A stretch of DNA of 64,000 bases, taken from NCBI GenBank assembly GCA_900753305.1, contig CAADYR010000117.1:58205-122204 (forward strand). Reading direction: 5' to 3'. The stretch comes from Lachnospiraceae bacterium. GTDB taxonomy: Bacteria > Bacillota > Clostridia > Lachnospirales > Lachnospiraceae. The position numbers were made by a program, and so were the translations under genes. The notes beneath the pieces are model-generated. The model was not told the DNA's origin and did not search any database. It worked only from the letters and a program-made list of their open reading frames with translations. Below, one piece after another: positions 8,203-17,311 of the stretch. The stretch's first letter is position 1. Every line of letters starts with the position of its first letter.

Positions 8203-8901
8203 TTATAATCTTTTTACAAGATTCTCTACTAATTTTGCTGAATGTGCTGCTGCTGCGCGTTCAAATTCAGGATAATCCATATGTGCGCTTCCGTCTGCCT
8301 TGTCAGAGATAGCACGAATTACCACATAAGGAATTTCGTTCAGGAAAGCTGCGTGTGCAATGGCTGCGCCTTCCATCTCTGTGCAGGAACCATCGAAAAG
8401 GTCAATGAGCTTATTCTTGATCTCTTCCCCTGAAATAAACTGATCTCCACTGAGAACTCTGCCCTCATATACGTTGATATCAGGATTTACTTCCCTGCAT
8501 ACTTCAATTGCTGCCTCTACCAGCTTTCTGTCAGCCTTGAAGAAGGATTCCTTCATCTGAGGGATAATACCCTGCTTATAACCAAGTGCTGTAACATCCA
8601 TGTCATGCTCACACGCATCTGTAGATACTACGATATCCCCGATATTGATCTCTGCACGTAAGGATCCTGCTACGCCTGTATTGATCACTGCATCTACCTG
8701 AAAGAGATCTGCAAGTATCTGTACACAGATTCCCGCATTCACTTTACCGATACCACACTGCACAATGACAACATCTTTACCCCTTAGGATACCTTCATAG
8801 AACTTCATGGAAGCCTTCTCTACGATATTCTTCACATCCATTTGTTCCTTGAGGACTTCTACCTCCAGCTCCATTGCGCCAATAATTCCTATTTTCTTCA
8901 T
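8203..8901 (-). CDS. mtnN: 5'-methylthioadenosine/S-adenosylhomocysteine nucleosidase
   Basis: 232 residues of the Pfs/MtnN family: N-terminal 'IGIIGAMELEVE' with the catalytic glutamate, 'VAGSLRAEINIGDIVVS', 'EMEGAAIAHAAF' and the catalytic aspartate in 'RAISDKADGSAHMDY'. It cleaves adenine from SAH and MTA; the S-ribosylhomocysteine formed is the substrate of LuxS, whose gene lies 38 bases upstream on the same strand. The two therefore make a complete two-step methyl-cycle detoxification and AI-2 route. Confidence 0.93.
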   Translation of the reverse strand: MKKIGIIGAMELEVEVLKEQMDVKNIVEKASMKFYEGILRGKDVVIVQCGIGKVNAGICVQILADLFQVDAVINTGVAGSLRAEINIGDIVVSTDACEHDMDVTALGYKQGIIPQMKESFFKADRKLVEAAIEVCREVNPDINVYEGRVLSGDQFISGEEIKNKLIDLFDGSCTEMEGAAIAHAAFLNEIPYVVIRAISDKADGSAHMDYPEFERAAAAHSAKLVENLVKRL

Positions 8902-8939
8902 TCTTATCTTCTTACCTTTCTCCTGATTACATTCTATTC

Positions 8940-9425
8940 TTATTCTGGATATACCAGTCTGTCCGGTTTGATATCATACAGTACGTTATCCAGATAACGC
9001 TTCGCCAGATAATTAGCCATCCCAAGATTCATATCCAGATAGTTACCACAGTCTTTTGGTGATGCTCCCGGTACTTCACCCTTGAAATCTCTGATAAATT
9101 CATACATCTCGATCATTAAGGGGATAATATCCTTTGACTCATAATCTCCTGCCAACAGCAGATAGAAACCTGTACGGCAACCCATTGGTCCAAAATAAAT
9201 CGTCCTGGAACCATATTCTGCATGGTTTCTTAAAAAAGTTGCAGCCAGATGCTCAATCGTATGCATCTCTGCTGTATTCATGACCGGTTCCTCATTCGGC
9301 GAAGTCATTCTCAGATCAAATGTAGTGATCGTGTTTTCTCCTACCTTGTCCTTTCTTGATACATAGACACCCGGTTGTAACTTAATGTGATCAATTGTAA
9401 AACTTGCTATCTTTTCCATTTCCAT
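8940..9425 (-). CDS. luxS: S-ribosylhomocysteine lyase LuxS
   Basis: 161 residues. The metal ligands His55 and His59 in 'HTIEHLAATFLRNH' and Cys125 in 'SPKDCGNY', and the catalytic Cys83 in 'GPMGCRTGFY', are all present. The enzyme turns S-ribosylhomocysteine into homocysteine and DPD, the AI-2 precursor. ATG at 9425 has AAAGG five bases away; the ATG two codons later fits family N-termini equally well. It follows a MATE transporter by 18 bases and precedes mtnN. Confidence 0.95.
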   Translation of the reverse strand: MEMEKIASFTIDHIKLQPGVYVSRKDKVGENTITTFDLRMTSPNEEPVMNTAEMHTIEHLAATFLRNHAEYGSRTIYFGPMGCRTGFYLLLAGDYESKDIIPLMIEMYEFIRDFKGEVPGASPKDCGNYLDMNLGMANYLAKRYLDNVLYDIKPDRLVYPE

Positions 9426-9443
9426 TTCTACCTTTCTATATAT

Positions 9444-10787
9444 TTATGCGAGCTTTAATGCTGCCATTTGTTTATGATAAATTACCTTGAAATAAATCAT
9501 TTCCACGATTGCCGTAATACTCCAGGAGAATACATACAGCAAATACAGTGATGGTATTGTCTTAAAGTATGCAAATATTGTATATACCCAGATAATTCTG
9601 AATACACAGGAACCCATGATAACAATAATAGTTGGAACTATGCTCTTGCCAAGACCTCTGGATGCTGCAATGGTGGCATCCATAAAAGCTGAGATACAAT
9701 AGCTGAATCCCATGATTCCCAGTCTCTTCATACCGGCATCCACTACTGCCTGTTCTGTTGTAAATATTGACAGGAACTGCGTACCAAATATTTCAAGCGT
9801 CACTCCGATCACCAGTCCAATTCCAAAGGAGTAAGCCAGACTCACAAAATAACTGTTGCGCACTCTTTCCTTATTACCTGCTCCATAATTCTGTCCTATG
9901 AAGCTGCTGCATGCTGTATAGAAAGCAGCCATCACATCATATACCAGTCCATCCGCGTTCGCTGCTGCAGAATTACCGGCTACCATCGTCGCATCGAAGC
10001 TGTTCACACCAAACTGGATGAACAGGTTGGCAACCTGAAATATACCATACTGGATCGCTGACGGCACACCAATACTGAGAATCATGCCTGCCTTCTGACT
10101 ATTCGGCTTAAACATCGACAATCGCAAACCATATATCTCTTTTGTCATAAAAAGCGCACGCAGGATCAATATGGCTGAAGTATACTGCGAAATAATGCTT
10201 GCCAGGGCAACACCAGCTACATCCAGCTTACATACAATGACGAAGAAAAGGTTCAATATAATATTGATCACTCCTGCTGTTGCCAGATAATAAAGCGGCT
10301 TCTTCGTATTACCCACAGCACTGAATACGGCATTACCAAAGTTATAGATTGCAAGCGCAGGCATACCCAGAAAATAAATTCTCAGATACAGTGCCGCACC
10401 TTCTATCAGTTCATCCTTCGTATGCAGCAGTTCCAGAATTCCATTAGCAAAGAGCAAACCCAGTGCCATAATAAGGATTCCTGTCAAAAGGCAGATAATA
10501 ACTGATGTATGTGTTGTTTCCTGCACATCCTTTTCTTTCCTGGCTCCATAGAATCTGGCGACCAGTACGTTCACCCCGCCTGCCATTCCGATGAGAAGCC
10601 CTGTAAATAAAGTGACAAGCGTTGTTGTAGAACCTACAGCTCCCAACGCAATAGAGCCCGCAAAACGTCCAACAACAGCTACATCTGCCATGTTGAACAA
10701 TACCTGTAGTACGTTTGAAATCATCAAAGGAAAGCTGAAAACAAGCACTTGTTTCCAGAGATTTCCTTTTGTTAAATCCTGTTCCAT
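9444..10787 (-). CDS. MATE-family efflux transporter
   Basis: 447 residues and twelve predicted helices in two six-helix halves, beginning with the typical 'DLTKGNLWKQVLVFSFPLMI' lead-in and containing 'GAVGSTTTLVTLFTGLLIGMAGGVNVLVARFYG' features spread over helices 2-3. Likely Na+ or H+ driven export of cationic or drug-like compounds; substrate unknown. I prefer the ATG at 10787, with GGAG six bases upstream, over the ATG at 10799. It is the promoter-proximal gene of a MATE-luxS-mtnN-GH42 run; whether it moves an AI-2-related compound is only a speculation from position. Confidence 0.88.
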   Translation of the reverse strand: MEQDLTKGNLWKQVLVFSFPLMISNVLQVLFNMADVAVVGRFAGSIALGAVGSTTTLVTLFTGLLIGMAGGVNVLVARFYGARKEKDVQETTHTSVIICLLTGILIMALGLLFANGILELLHTKDELIEGAALYLRIYFLGMPALAIYNFGNAVFSAVGNTKKPLYYLATAGVINIILNLFFVIVCKLDVAGVALASIISQYTSAILILRALFMTKEIYGLRLSMFKPNSQKAGMILSIGVPSAIQYGIFQVANLFIQFGVNSFDATMVAGNSAAANADGLVYDVMAAFYTACSSFIGQNYGAGNKERVRNSYFVSLAYSFGIGLVIGVTLEIFGTQFLSIFTTEQAVVDAGMKRLGIMGFSYCISAFMDATIAASRGLGKSIVPTIIVIMGSCVFRIIWVYTIFAYFKTIPSLYLLYVFSWSITAIVEMIYFKVIYHKQMAALKLA

Positions 10788-10851
10788 GATAATCTCCATA
10801 TCTTTCAGTAATATATCTACATTTGTAACTATTCAGAATAGTTACTGTGTT

Positions 10852-11808
10852 TTAAACAACCACATTTCTCTCCTCGCCGGCTAAGAAGCTCTTAATGTTC
10901 AGGTATACTTCCTTCGCGCAGCGTGTTCTGGCTTCATTGCTGCCCCATGCCATATGTGGTGTAATGAACAGCTTCGTACTGTCCTTGATCTGTGCCAGAG
11001 GATTATCTGACGCAATCGGCTCTTTGTTTAATACGTCCAGACCTGCTGCTGCGATCTCACCTGTAGTCAATGCCTCATACAATGCCTGCTCGTCCACAAC
11101 AGGACCTCTTGCCACATTGATAAGGATCGCTGTCTTCTTCATCCTGGCAAAAGCATCTGCATTCATAATATTCTGTGTTCTGTCAGTAAGTGGACAGTGC
11201 AGAGAAATGATATCTGACTGCGCAAGCAGTGTATCAAAATCTACACGTTCATACTCTGTTGTATTGTTATTGCCGGAAGCAGAGTAGAAGATTACACGGC
11301 ATCCGAATACACTGGCGATCTGTGCTACTTTTCTTCCAATATTACCAAGTCCGATGATCCCCCAGGTCTTGCCTTCCAATTCTGTGAAATATGGCTCGAA
11401 ACATGTAAACATTGGAGCTTTCTCATACTCTCCACTCTTAACATACCGATCAAATACCGGCAGTTTCTCCAGCAAATACAATGCCAGTGCAAAGGTATGC
11501 TGCGCTACAATAGGTGTGGAGTAGCCTACTGCATTGGTCACTCTAATGCCTTTGGCTTTGCAGTATTCAATATCTACATTATTATATCCTGTTGCCGTCT
11601 CACAGATCAGCTTCAAGTTCTTTGCATCCTTAATGGTAGATTCATTTAATGGCGCTTTGTTGGCAATGATAATATCCGCATCCGCAACTCTGTCTGCGAT
11701 TTCTTCCTGCTTAGTCGTATCATAATATGTGACTTCCCCAAATTCTTCATAGAAGGATATATCTACATCAAAGCCAAGACTCATTTTCTCTAAAACAACG
11801 ATTTTCAT
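10852..11808 (-). CDS. D-2-hydroxyacid dehydrogenase (NAD-dependent)
   Basis: 318 residues. Rossmann signature 'GIIGLGNIGRKVA', catalytic Arg in 'NVARGPVVDEQAL', Glu in 'LDVLNKEP' and His in 'ITPHMAWGS' are all visible, as in glycerate/hydroxypyruvate and D-lactate dehydrogenase relatives. It reduces a 2-oxo acid to the D-2-hydroxy acid with NADH, or the reverse. The start is ATG 11808 behind GGAAATTA; the longer frame has an implausible N-terminus. It sits between a MATE gene and pgi, with the pgi terminator upstream. Confidence 0.88.
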   Translation of the reverse strand: MKIVVLEKMSLGFDVDISFYEEFGEVTYYDTTKQEEIADRVADADIIIANKAPLNESTIKDAKNLKLICETATGYNNVDIEYCKAKGIRVTNAVGYSTPIVAQHTFALALYLLEKLPVFDRYVKSGEYEKAPMFTCFEPYFTELEGKTWGIIGLGNIGRKVAQIASVFGCRVIFYSASGNNNTTEYERVDFDTLLAQSDIISLHCPLTDRTQNIMNADAFARMKKTAILINVARGPVVDEQALYEALTTGEIAAAGLDVLNKEPIASDNPLAQIKDSTKLFITPHMAWGSNEARTRCAKEVYLNIKSFLAGEERNVVV

Positions 11809-11909
11809 TAATTTCCAATCCTCTTTCCGATAATTTAATCCATACAATATCAGTTTACCGATTCTGTATCTAAAAATCAATATAAATTGTAACAATTCAG
11901 GACGTAAAA

Positions 11910-11942
11910 CAGGGCTATCACACAGCATGTGCGATAACCCTG
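11910..11942 (-). terminator. Terminator after pgi
   Basis: On the minus strand CAGGGTTATCGCACA pairs with TGTGTGATAGCCCTG (one wobble or mismatch zone) around a short loop, followed by TTTT. It lies 30 bases after the pgi stop. Confidence 0.7.
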
Positions 11943-11969
11943 ATACTCACCATATATGGGTTCTATATA

Positions 11970-13316
11970 TTATAATCTCTTTAACAATTCTTCTCTTGCT
12001 GCTTCATATCCTGGCTTACCAAGAAGTGCGAACATGTTCTTCTTATAGCTCTCAACACCTGGCTGGTTGAAAGGATTTACTCCTAATAAGTATCCGCTCA
12101 GACCACAGGCAAACTCGAAGAAGTAGAACAGTTCACCTAAGTAGAATTCGCTTACTTCCGGCATCTTAACCATCAGGTTAGGAACCTGTCCATCTGTATG
12201 AGCTAAGATAGTTCCGTTCATAGCGCTCTTATTTACAAAATCTACGCTCTTGCCTGCAAGGTAGTTAAGTCCGTCAAGATCAACAGGCTCTTCATTCAAG
12301 ATCACTTCTTCACGGGACTTCTCAATGTTGAGAACTGTCTCGAACATAATTCTGGAACCATCCTGAATGAACTGACCCATAGAGTGCAGATCTGTTGTCA
12401 AGTCAACACTTGCAGGGAACAGACCCTTCTGATCCTTACCTTCAGACTCTCCAAAGAGCTGCTTCCACCACTCAGATACATAGTGGGCACTTGGCTCATA
12501 GTTGCACAGAATTTCTACTGCTTTGCCTTTTCTTAATAAAATGTTACGGATTGCTGCATACTGCATTGCATCATTTTCTTCAAAAGGAAGCTCTAATGCA
12601 CGCTTACGTCCGCTTGCTGCACCTTCCATTAACTTATCGATATCTGCTCCACTGACTGCGATAGGAAGAAGACCTACTGCTGTCAATACAGAGAAACGTC
12701 CTCCAACATCATCAGGTACTACGAATGTCTCATAGCCTTCTTCTGTAGCCAGGTTCTTAAGAGATCCCTTCGCCTTATCTGTTGTAGCATAGATTCTCTT
12801 AGCTGACTCTTCCTTACCATACTTCTTCTCCATGATCTCCTTGAATACACGGAAAGCGATAGCTGGCTCTGTTGTTGTACCGGACTTGCTTATCATATTA
12901 ATGGAGAAATCTCTGTCTCCGATTACATCGATCAGGTGCTTGATATAAGTAGAGCTGATAGAATTACCTACAAAATAGATTTCCGGAGTCTTGCGGATGC
13001 TCTTATCTACCATATTATAGAAGCTGTGTCTTAAAAATTCGATCGCAGCTCTTGCGCCCAGATAGGAACCGCCGATACCGATTACCAATAATACATCAGA
13101 ATCTTCCTGAATCTTCTTTGCAGCCTTCTTGATTCTGGAGAACTCTTCCTTATCATAATCTACAGGGAGGTCGATCCAGCCTAAGAAATCATTACCTGCG
13201 CCACTCTTACCAAGCAGAGTCTCCTTTGCATCCAGGGTGAGCTTCTTCATGTATTCCACTTCATGCTCACTGATAAACTGTGAGGCTTTTGTGTAATCAA
13301 ATGTAACCTTGCTCAT
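11970..13316 (-). CDS. pgi: Glucose-6-phosphate isomerase
   Basis: 448 residues, the short form typical of Firmicutes. Signatures '[18 protein letters not shown]', the phosphate-binding '[15 protein letters not shown]' and 'GQFIQDGSR' identify it. It interconverts glucose-6-phosphate and fructose-6-phosphate in glycolysis. The ATG at 13316 has AAGGAGAAAGACAA upstream. A single-gene transcript is likely, with its own promoter and terminator. Confidence 0.96.
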   Translation of the reverse strand: MSKVTFDYTKASQFISEHEVEYMKKLTLDAKETLLGKSGAGNDFLGWIDLPVDYDKEEFSRIKKAAKKIQEDSDVLLVIGIGGSYLGARAAIEFLRHSFYNMVDKSIRKTPEIYFVGNSISSTYIKHLIDVIGDRDFSINMISKSGTTTEPAIAFRVFKEIMEKKYGKEESAKRIYATTDKAKGSLKNLATEEGYETFVVPDDVGGRFSVLTAVGLLPIAVSGADIDKLMEGAASGRKRALELPFEENDAMQYAAIRNILLRKGKAVEILCNYEPSAHYVSEWWKQLFGESEGKDQKGLFPASVDLTTDLHSMGQFIQDGSRIMFETVLNIEKSREEVILNEEPVDLDGLNYLAGKSVDFVNKSAMNGTILAHTDGQVPNLMVKMPEVSEFYLGELFYFFEFACGLSGYLLGVNPFNQPGVESYKKNMFALLGKPGYEAAREELLKRL

Positions 13317-13382
13317 TTGTCTTTCTCCTTTTCCAATCAACATCTTTATTATCTGTTAATTACTTTTTTAATCATCGTTATT

Positions 13383-13411
13383 ATTTTAGCAAAGTTCATT
13401 ACAGATATCAA
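13383..13411 (-). promoter_or_regulatory. Promoter of pgi
   Basis: TTGATA (13406-13411) and TAAAAT (13383-13388) with a 17-base spacer on the minus strand, with TG one base before the -10 box. Confidence 0.65.
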
Positions 13412-13478
13412 GTAAAGATTCCGCATATTACCGGAAAAATTTCGTGCATTTTCGTAATCTTTTCGTGCATACATATGC

Positions 13479-14177
13479 TTATACCATAAGGGATTTAAGA
13501 AGTTCCTCCAATTCCATTGCTTCATCCTCAGAAAAGATGGGTTCCGGTCTGGTATGCGATGATTCTCCCGGCTGTTGTTCCTTCTCCTCATTTTGAAACT
13601 CTTTCCGGTTATTGCGTACCTGTTCGAGCTCCCGGAGCAGTTTCTCCTTTTGTGCCATGCCATGTTCCAGACGCTCTGCTACATGATTCTCCAGATAATC
13701 TGTCAGATTAGTCTTTAACATCTGGCGTCTGCCCGCAATATCCACAATAGAACACACGCTCAGATACAGATAAATTCCAAACAGACTCAATATATAAAAG
13801 GGAAGCAGATCCACAAAGCGACTGCCCTCAATAATACCTTTACATACACCAAATCCTGCCACAAACACACCTGCAAGCATCAGTTGTCCTGACAAATGCT
13901 TCATCAGGTTCATACTCATCCCTGCAAATCTGAGCCGGTTCATGAATTTGTCCACAAATACGGCAATATTGGATACACCGCCATTCAGCTTATAGCATTG
14001 AATGAACCGTTCCTTACACTGCCCCAGCAGCTTATTATCTCCCCCCGAAAGGGTGTCTGTAGACTGTATCATACGTTGATAGAGAACACCTATTACCACC
14101 TGATACAAAATTCCCAATGCCATAAATATCACTGCCATAGCCATAATAAAAGACTGATCAATATCGCTCAGTTTCAC
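13479..14177 (-). CDS. Unrecognised membrane protein with C-terminal coiled coil
   Basis: 232 residues; I do not recognise the family. Hydrophobic segments at about 10-34, 95-113 and 121-145 suggest three or four membrane passes. The C-terminal third is charged, with heptad-like spacing (about 158-195, 'QKEKLLRELEQVRNNRKEF') and an acidic end. Start is a GTG at 14177 with AGGAG seven bases upstream; no in-frame ATG competes. It is alone between pgi and the divergent TSCPD-murG pair. The overall layout recalls MotA/TolQ-type proteins, but no conserved motif of those families is visible. Confidence 0.6.
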   Translation of the reverse strand: MKLSDIDQSFIMAMAVIFMALGILYQVVIGVLYQRMIQSTDTLSGGDNKLLGQCKERFIQCYKLNGGVSNIAVFVDKFMNRLRFAGMSMNLMKHLSGQLMLAGVFVAGFGVCKGIIEGSRFVDLLPFYILSLFGIYLYLSVCSIVDIAGRRQMLKTNLTDYLENHVAERLEHGMAQKEKLLRELEQVRNNRKEFQNEEKEQQPGESSHTRPEPIFSEDEAMELEELLKSLMV

Positions 14178-14370
14178 ATTACCACTCCTCTCTGCAATTT
14201 ATTATGAGTATAGGCGGTTTTATCCGGATACTCAATAGGACAAGGGGCAGAATCGTTCGACAAATTATATTGTTTTACCGTTAATACATGCAATTAAAAC
14301 AGCTTTCTCATTAATATGACAAAATAAGTCACAAAATTTATGCTGTTCTCTTTTCTCAAAAATAGATTTC

Positions 14371-14379
14371 TGCTATAAT
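14371..14379 (+). promoter_or_regulatory. Extended -10 promoter for the TSCPD-murG unit
   Basis: TGCTATAAT: a consensus -10 (14374-14379) with the extended TG element and no convincing -35. Transcription would begin near 14386, about 90 bases before the first gene. Confidence 0.55.
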
Positions 14380-14399
14380 CCTTGTTAGAATTTTTAATT

Positions 14400-14445
14400 A
14401 TCAGGTCAAGTCCCGCGATTTTGCGAATGGGACCTCGCCTGACTA
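14400..14445 (+). promoter_or_regulatory. Leader hairpin before the TSCPD gene
   Basis: Nested pairing: TCAGG with CCTGA outside, and GTCCC with GGGAC plus CGC/GCG inside. There is no following T-run, so it is not an intrinsic terminator. It sits in the 5' leader 30 bases before the start codon; function unknown. Confidence 0.4.
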
Positions 14446-14474
14446 CGTATTATATAGTTAGGAGGCATTGTTTT

Positions 14475-14717
14475 ATGCAGTACAAGACAAGCGGAACCTG
14501 TTCTACCATGATCGATCTGGAGGTAGACGGCGATATCATCAAATCTGTATCTTTTACAGGAGGTTGTAACGGCAATCTAAAAGGCATCTGCAGTCTGGTC
14601 CGTGGAATGAAGGTAGATGATGCAATTGAAAGATTACAGGGTATCAAATGCGGGTTTAAAAATACTTCATGTCCAGACCAGCTTGCAAAAGCTTTGATCC
14701 AAATAAAAAATGCTTAA
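14475..14717 (+). CDS. TSCPD domain protein (TIGR03905 type)
   Basis: 80 residues, start ATG 14475 with GGAGG upstream. The motif 'GGCNGNLKGICSLVRGM' and the closing 'NTSCPDQLAKAL' define the TSCPD domain, a small module also found at the C-terminus of class II ribonucleotide reductases and thought to bind nucleic acid or metal through its cysteines. Cysteines at about 8, 32, 39, 60 and 66 may form a metal site. It ends 12 bases before murG and is almost certainly co-transcribed with it. Confidence 0.85.
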   Translation: MQYKTSGTCSTMIDLEVDGDIIKSVSFTGGCNGNLKGICSLVRGMKVDDAIERLQGIKCGFKNTSCPDQLAKALIQIKNA

Positions 14718-14729
14718 TCGGAGGCTTCC

Positions 14730-15797
14730 ATGAAACGAATTGTGTTCACCGGTGGCGGAACTGCCGGTCATGTTACACCTAATATTGCCCTTTTCCCAAG
14801 ATTAAAGGAATTAGGCTATGACATACAGTATATTGGCTCTTATGAAGGAATCGAGAAGAAACTGGTAGCAGATTATGGTATCCCTTACTATGGCATCTCT
14901 ACCGGTAAGCTGCGCCGATACTTCGATCCGAAGAATTTCAGTGACCCGTTTCGTGTACTGAAAGGCTTTGCAGAAGCGCACAGAATCTTAAAAGAACTAA
15001 AGCCCGACGTGGTATTCAGCAAGGGGGGATTTGTCAGTGTTCCCGTTGTCAGAGCTGCTGCATCCTTAAAAATACCATGTATCATCCATGAGTCCGACAT
15101 GACACCCGGACTCGCTAACAAACTGTGCATTCCTGTTGCGACCAAGATATGCTGTAATTTTCCTGAAACAATGAAAGATCTGCCTGCAGATAAGGCAGTC
15201 CTCACCGGTTCCCCAATTCGTGCCGAACTGGCAAAAGGCAATAAATTCCGTGCATTGGAACTGTGTCATTTCACTGACGGCAAACCTGTTATTCTTGTCA
15301 TTGGCGGAAGTCTGGGTGCTGCCGGCGTCAATAAGCTGGTCAGAGAGGCTCTTCCTCAGCTTCTTGAAGATTTCCAGATCGTGCACATCTGCGGTAAAGA
15401 CAAGGTCGATAATCTGCTGCTCAATACCAAGGGTTATATGCAGTTTGAATATGTAAAAGAAGATTTAAAAGATCTCTTTGCCATGGCAGATGTTGTGATA
15501 TCCCGTGCAGGTGCAAATGCGATCTGCGAGTTGCTTGCACTCAGGAAACCCAGCCTGTTGATTCCACTCCCTGCTGCCAGCAGCAGAGGCGATCAGATCC
15601 TCAATGCCAGAAGTTTCGAGGAACAGGGCTTCTCCATGGTAGCTGATGAAGATGAACTGACCGCATTCTCTCTAGTGGAAAAAGTTCATGAACTGTACTT
15701 TAACAGACATTCTTATATTGATGCCATGCAGAATTGCGGACAGCGCAACTCCATTGATACGATCGTTGAATTAATTGAGAATGCTGCCAATCAATAA
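14730..15797 (+). CDS. murG: UDP-N-acetylglucosamine-lipid I transferase MurG
   Basis: 355 residues with the GT28 signatures 'TGGGTAGHVTPNIAL' at the N-terminus, 'IIHESDMTPGLANKL', 'VIGGSLGAAGVNKLVR' and the donor-binding 'VISRAGANAICELLAL…KPSLLIPLP'. It adds GlcNAc to lipid I at the inner face of the membrane to make lipid II. GGAGG lies just before the ATG. Placement with a TSCPD gene outside a division-cell-wall cluster is notable; some Clostridia have an extra murG-like copy away from dcw. Confidence 0.93.
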   Translation: MKRIVFTGGGTAGHVTPNIALFPRLKELGYDIQYIGSYEGIEKKLVADYGIPYYGISTGKLRRYFDPKNFSDPFRVLKGFAEAHRILKELKPDVVFSKGGFVSVPVVRAAASLKIPCIIHESDMTPGLANKLCIPVATKICCNFPETMKDLPADKAVLTGSPIRAELAKGNKFRALELCHFTDGKPVILVIGGSLGAAGVNKLVREALPQLLEDFQIVHICGKDKVDNLLLNTKGYMQFEYVKEDLKDLFAMADVVISRAGANAICELLALRKPSLLIPLPAASSRGDQILNARSFEEQGFSMVADEDELTAFSLVEKVHELYFNRHSYIDAMQNCGQRNSIDTIVELIENAANQ

Positions 15798-15805
15798 TGG
15801 ACATA

Positions 15806-15840
15806 AAAACAGCAGAAGCGCAATGCCTCTGCTGTTTATT
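15806..15840. terminator. Bidirectional terminator between murG and the HIT gene
   Basis: AACAGCAGA (15808-15816) pairs with TCTGCTGTT (15828-15836), flanked by A-rich and T-rich sides, between convergent genes. Confidence 0.75.
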
Positions 15841-15848
15841 ATTTACCC

Positions 15849-16259
15849 TTATTCTGTAATCTGTTTTCTGATCTCTTCTAATTCATCCTGTGTCACTTCT
15901 GTTGGTTTCCACAGAATATGCTGACCGTCGCCTTCATATCTTGGAATCAGATGCATATGGAAATGGAACACTGTCTGTCCCGCTACTTCATTGTTGTTCT
16001 GAACCAGATTAAATCCGTCGCAGCCAAGTTTTTCTGTCATCTGTGTTGCCATTTTCTTTGCCAGCTTCATAACATCTGCTGCTGTTTCATCAGGCAATTC
16101 ATAGAGATTCTTATAGTGCGACTTGGGAAGAATCAATGCATGTCCCTTCGTTGCCGGACCAAGATCCAGAATCACACGAAACTGTTCATCTTCATACAAA
16201 GTCTTAGAAGGAATTTCACCATTGGCAATTTTACAAAAAATACAATTTTGATCTGTCAT
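15849..16259 (-). CDS. Histidine triad (HIT) nucleotide hydrolase, HinT-like
   Basis: 136 residues. N-terminal 'CIFCKIANGEIPS', a central 'GHALILPKSHYKNLYEL' and the catalytic triad 'HFHMHLIPRY' are classic HinT features. It hydrolyses nucleoside phosphoramidates and acyl-adenylates in the cytosol. It follows the flavodoxin-SCP2 gene by 16 bases on the same strand. Confidence 0.93.
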   Translation of the reverse strand: MTDQNCIFCKIANGEIPSKTLYEDEQFRVILDLGPATKGHALILPKSHYKNLYELPDETAADVMKLAKKMATQMTEKLGCDGFNLVQNNNEVAGQTVFHFHMHLIPRYEGDGQHILWKPTEVTQDELEEIRKQITE

Positions 16260-16275
16260 CCTTTACACCATCCTT

Positions 16276-17274
16276 TTATTGATTACTGAAATTATATATG
16301 ATATCCAGAGTACGAAGCACTCTGAAATCTCCTTTCATCTTCATGGAGCCAGCCATAAATGCCCTTTGGAAAGTCATTCTTCCCTGTACGATCTCATTCA
16401 TGACCTCTGTAGAAATCTGAAGTTCTACATCTGCCTGCTCCCCTGCACCATAATAACATTCCATCTGTCCATTATTTACCTTAATGATCAGAGGTTTGGA
16501 AGTCTCTGGAATATTAAATTGGTATATGGCCGCAAATCCCGCCTGAGGATGGAAATGCGCTCTGAGATCTTCAAGAAAAAGATTGCTGCTTTCTGTTTCT
16601 TTTTCTTCCATTAAATCCTTAAACATGCTGGCAAGTTCCTGTATATCCTCTTTCTGCTTCTGCACATATACATCATTGGAAGCAAGCTCTGAAAGCTGTT
16701 CTGCCTCCTGTGGTGTCAGATTCAGGCTTTGTGTAAAAGATACTTTCTGCTTTACAGCCTGATTAGAACATGGCAGTACCGGCACATGCTGGTTGATCGT
16801 ACGGTACATATCCTCTGCCTTTTTCTCGATCAGACGGGTATACTCCCGGTTCTGTTCCAACAGCGCCACATCTGCAATATAACCACTGATTCCTGTACAG
16901 GGAAGTCCACCCAGAATCTCCCATGCAACAGTCAGATTCATCATCGCTTCCCGCTCGCCATAAGTAGTTGACATAACGATAGGGCACATATAGATACGTG
17001 CAATCTTCTCTTTATCTCCATATAACCAGCAGGAATCAAGAAACTGCTGCATCCAGCCTCCAATGCCATACCACTCCACAGTCGTTGCAAGAATAATGCC
17101 GTCTGCATCCTTTAATGTCTGTGGCAATGTTACAATGTTATTCTTATATTCATAGAGATCATACCGTTCCATTGTCACATTCAGTTCAGCCAGGACCTCC
17201 TGCATTTTACTCAATACATGCAGCGTAGGATCTCCGATCAGACCTCTGCCGCCATAATAAATATTAATCTTCAC
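16276..17274 (-). CDS. NADPH-dependent FMN reductase-like flavoprotein fused to an SCP-2 domain
   Basis: 332 residues. The first ~165 have a flavodoxin/NAD(P)H:quinone-reductase fold ('GDPTLHVLSKMQEVL', 'ADGIILATTVEWYGIGGWMQQFLDSC', 'MSTTYGEREAMMNL'). A linker region (about 170-225) is charged, and the last ~95 residues resemble the SCP-2 sterol/lipid carrier fold ('PLIIKVNNGQMECYYGAGEQADVEL', 'GRMTFQRAFMAGSMKMKGDFRVLRTL', read in pieces). The combination suggests a flavin-dependent reductase acting on a hydrophobic ligand such as a quinone or lipid. Neighbours (HIT, rhomboid) do not clarify the substrate. Confidence 0.75.
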   Translation of the reverse strand: MKINIYYGGRGLIGDPTLHVLSKMQEVLAELNVTMERYDLYEYKNNIVTLPQTLKDADGIILATTVEWYGIGGWMQQFLDSCWLYGDKEKIARIYMCPIVMSTTYGEREAMMNLTVAWEILGGLPCTGISGYIADVALLEQNREYTRLIEKKAEDMYRTINQHVPVLPCSNQAVKQKVSFTQSLNLTPQEAEQLSELASNDVYVQKQKEDIQELASMFKDLMEEKETESSNLFLEDLRAHFHPQAGFAAIYQFNIPETSKPLIIKVNNGQMECYYGAGEQADVELQISTEVMNEIVQGRMTFQRAFMAGSMKMKGDFRVLRTLDIIYNFSNQ

Positions 17275-17311
17275 TCAGTTTCACCCTTACACCTTTCCCC
17301 ATTTCTAATCC

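Noticed and set aside
10852..11808. Including this dehydrogenase in the peptide-hydroxyacid block
   Set aside because: It is 8 kb away, between unrelated housekeeping genes, so a functional link is not supported by position.
13349..13663. 104-codon minus-strand frame overlapping the unrecognised membrane protein
   Set aside because: It overlaps another frame of a gene with a good start and lacks any domain or ribosome site.
14382..14474. Upstream extension of the TSCPD protein
   Set aside because: It would start within a few bases of the predicted transcription start and through a leader hairpin; GGAGG precedes the ATG at 14475.
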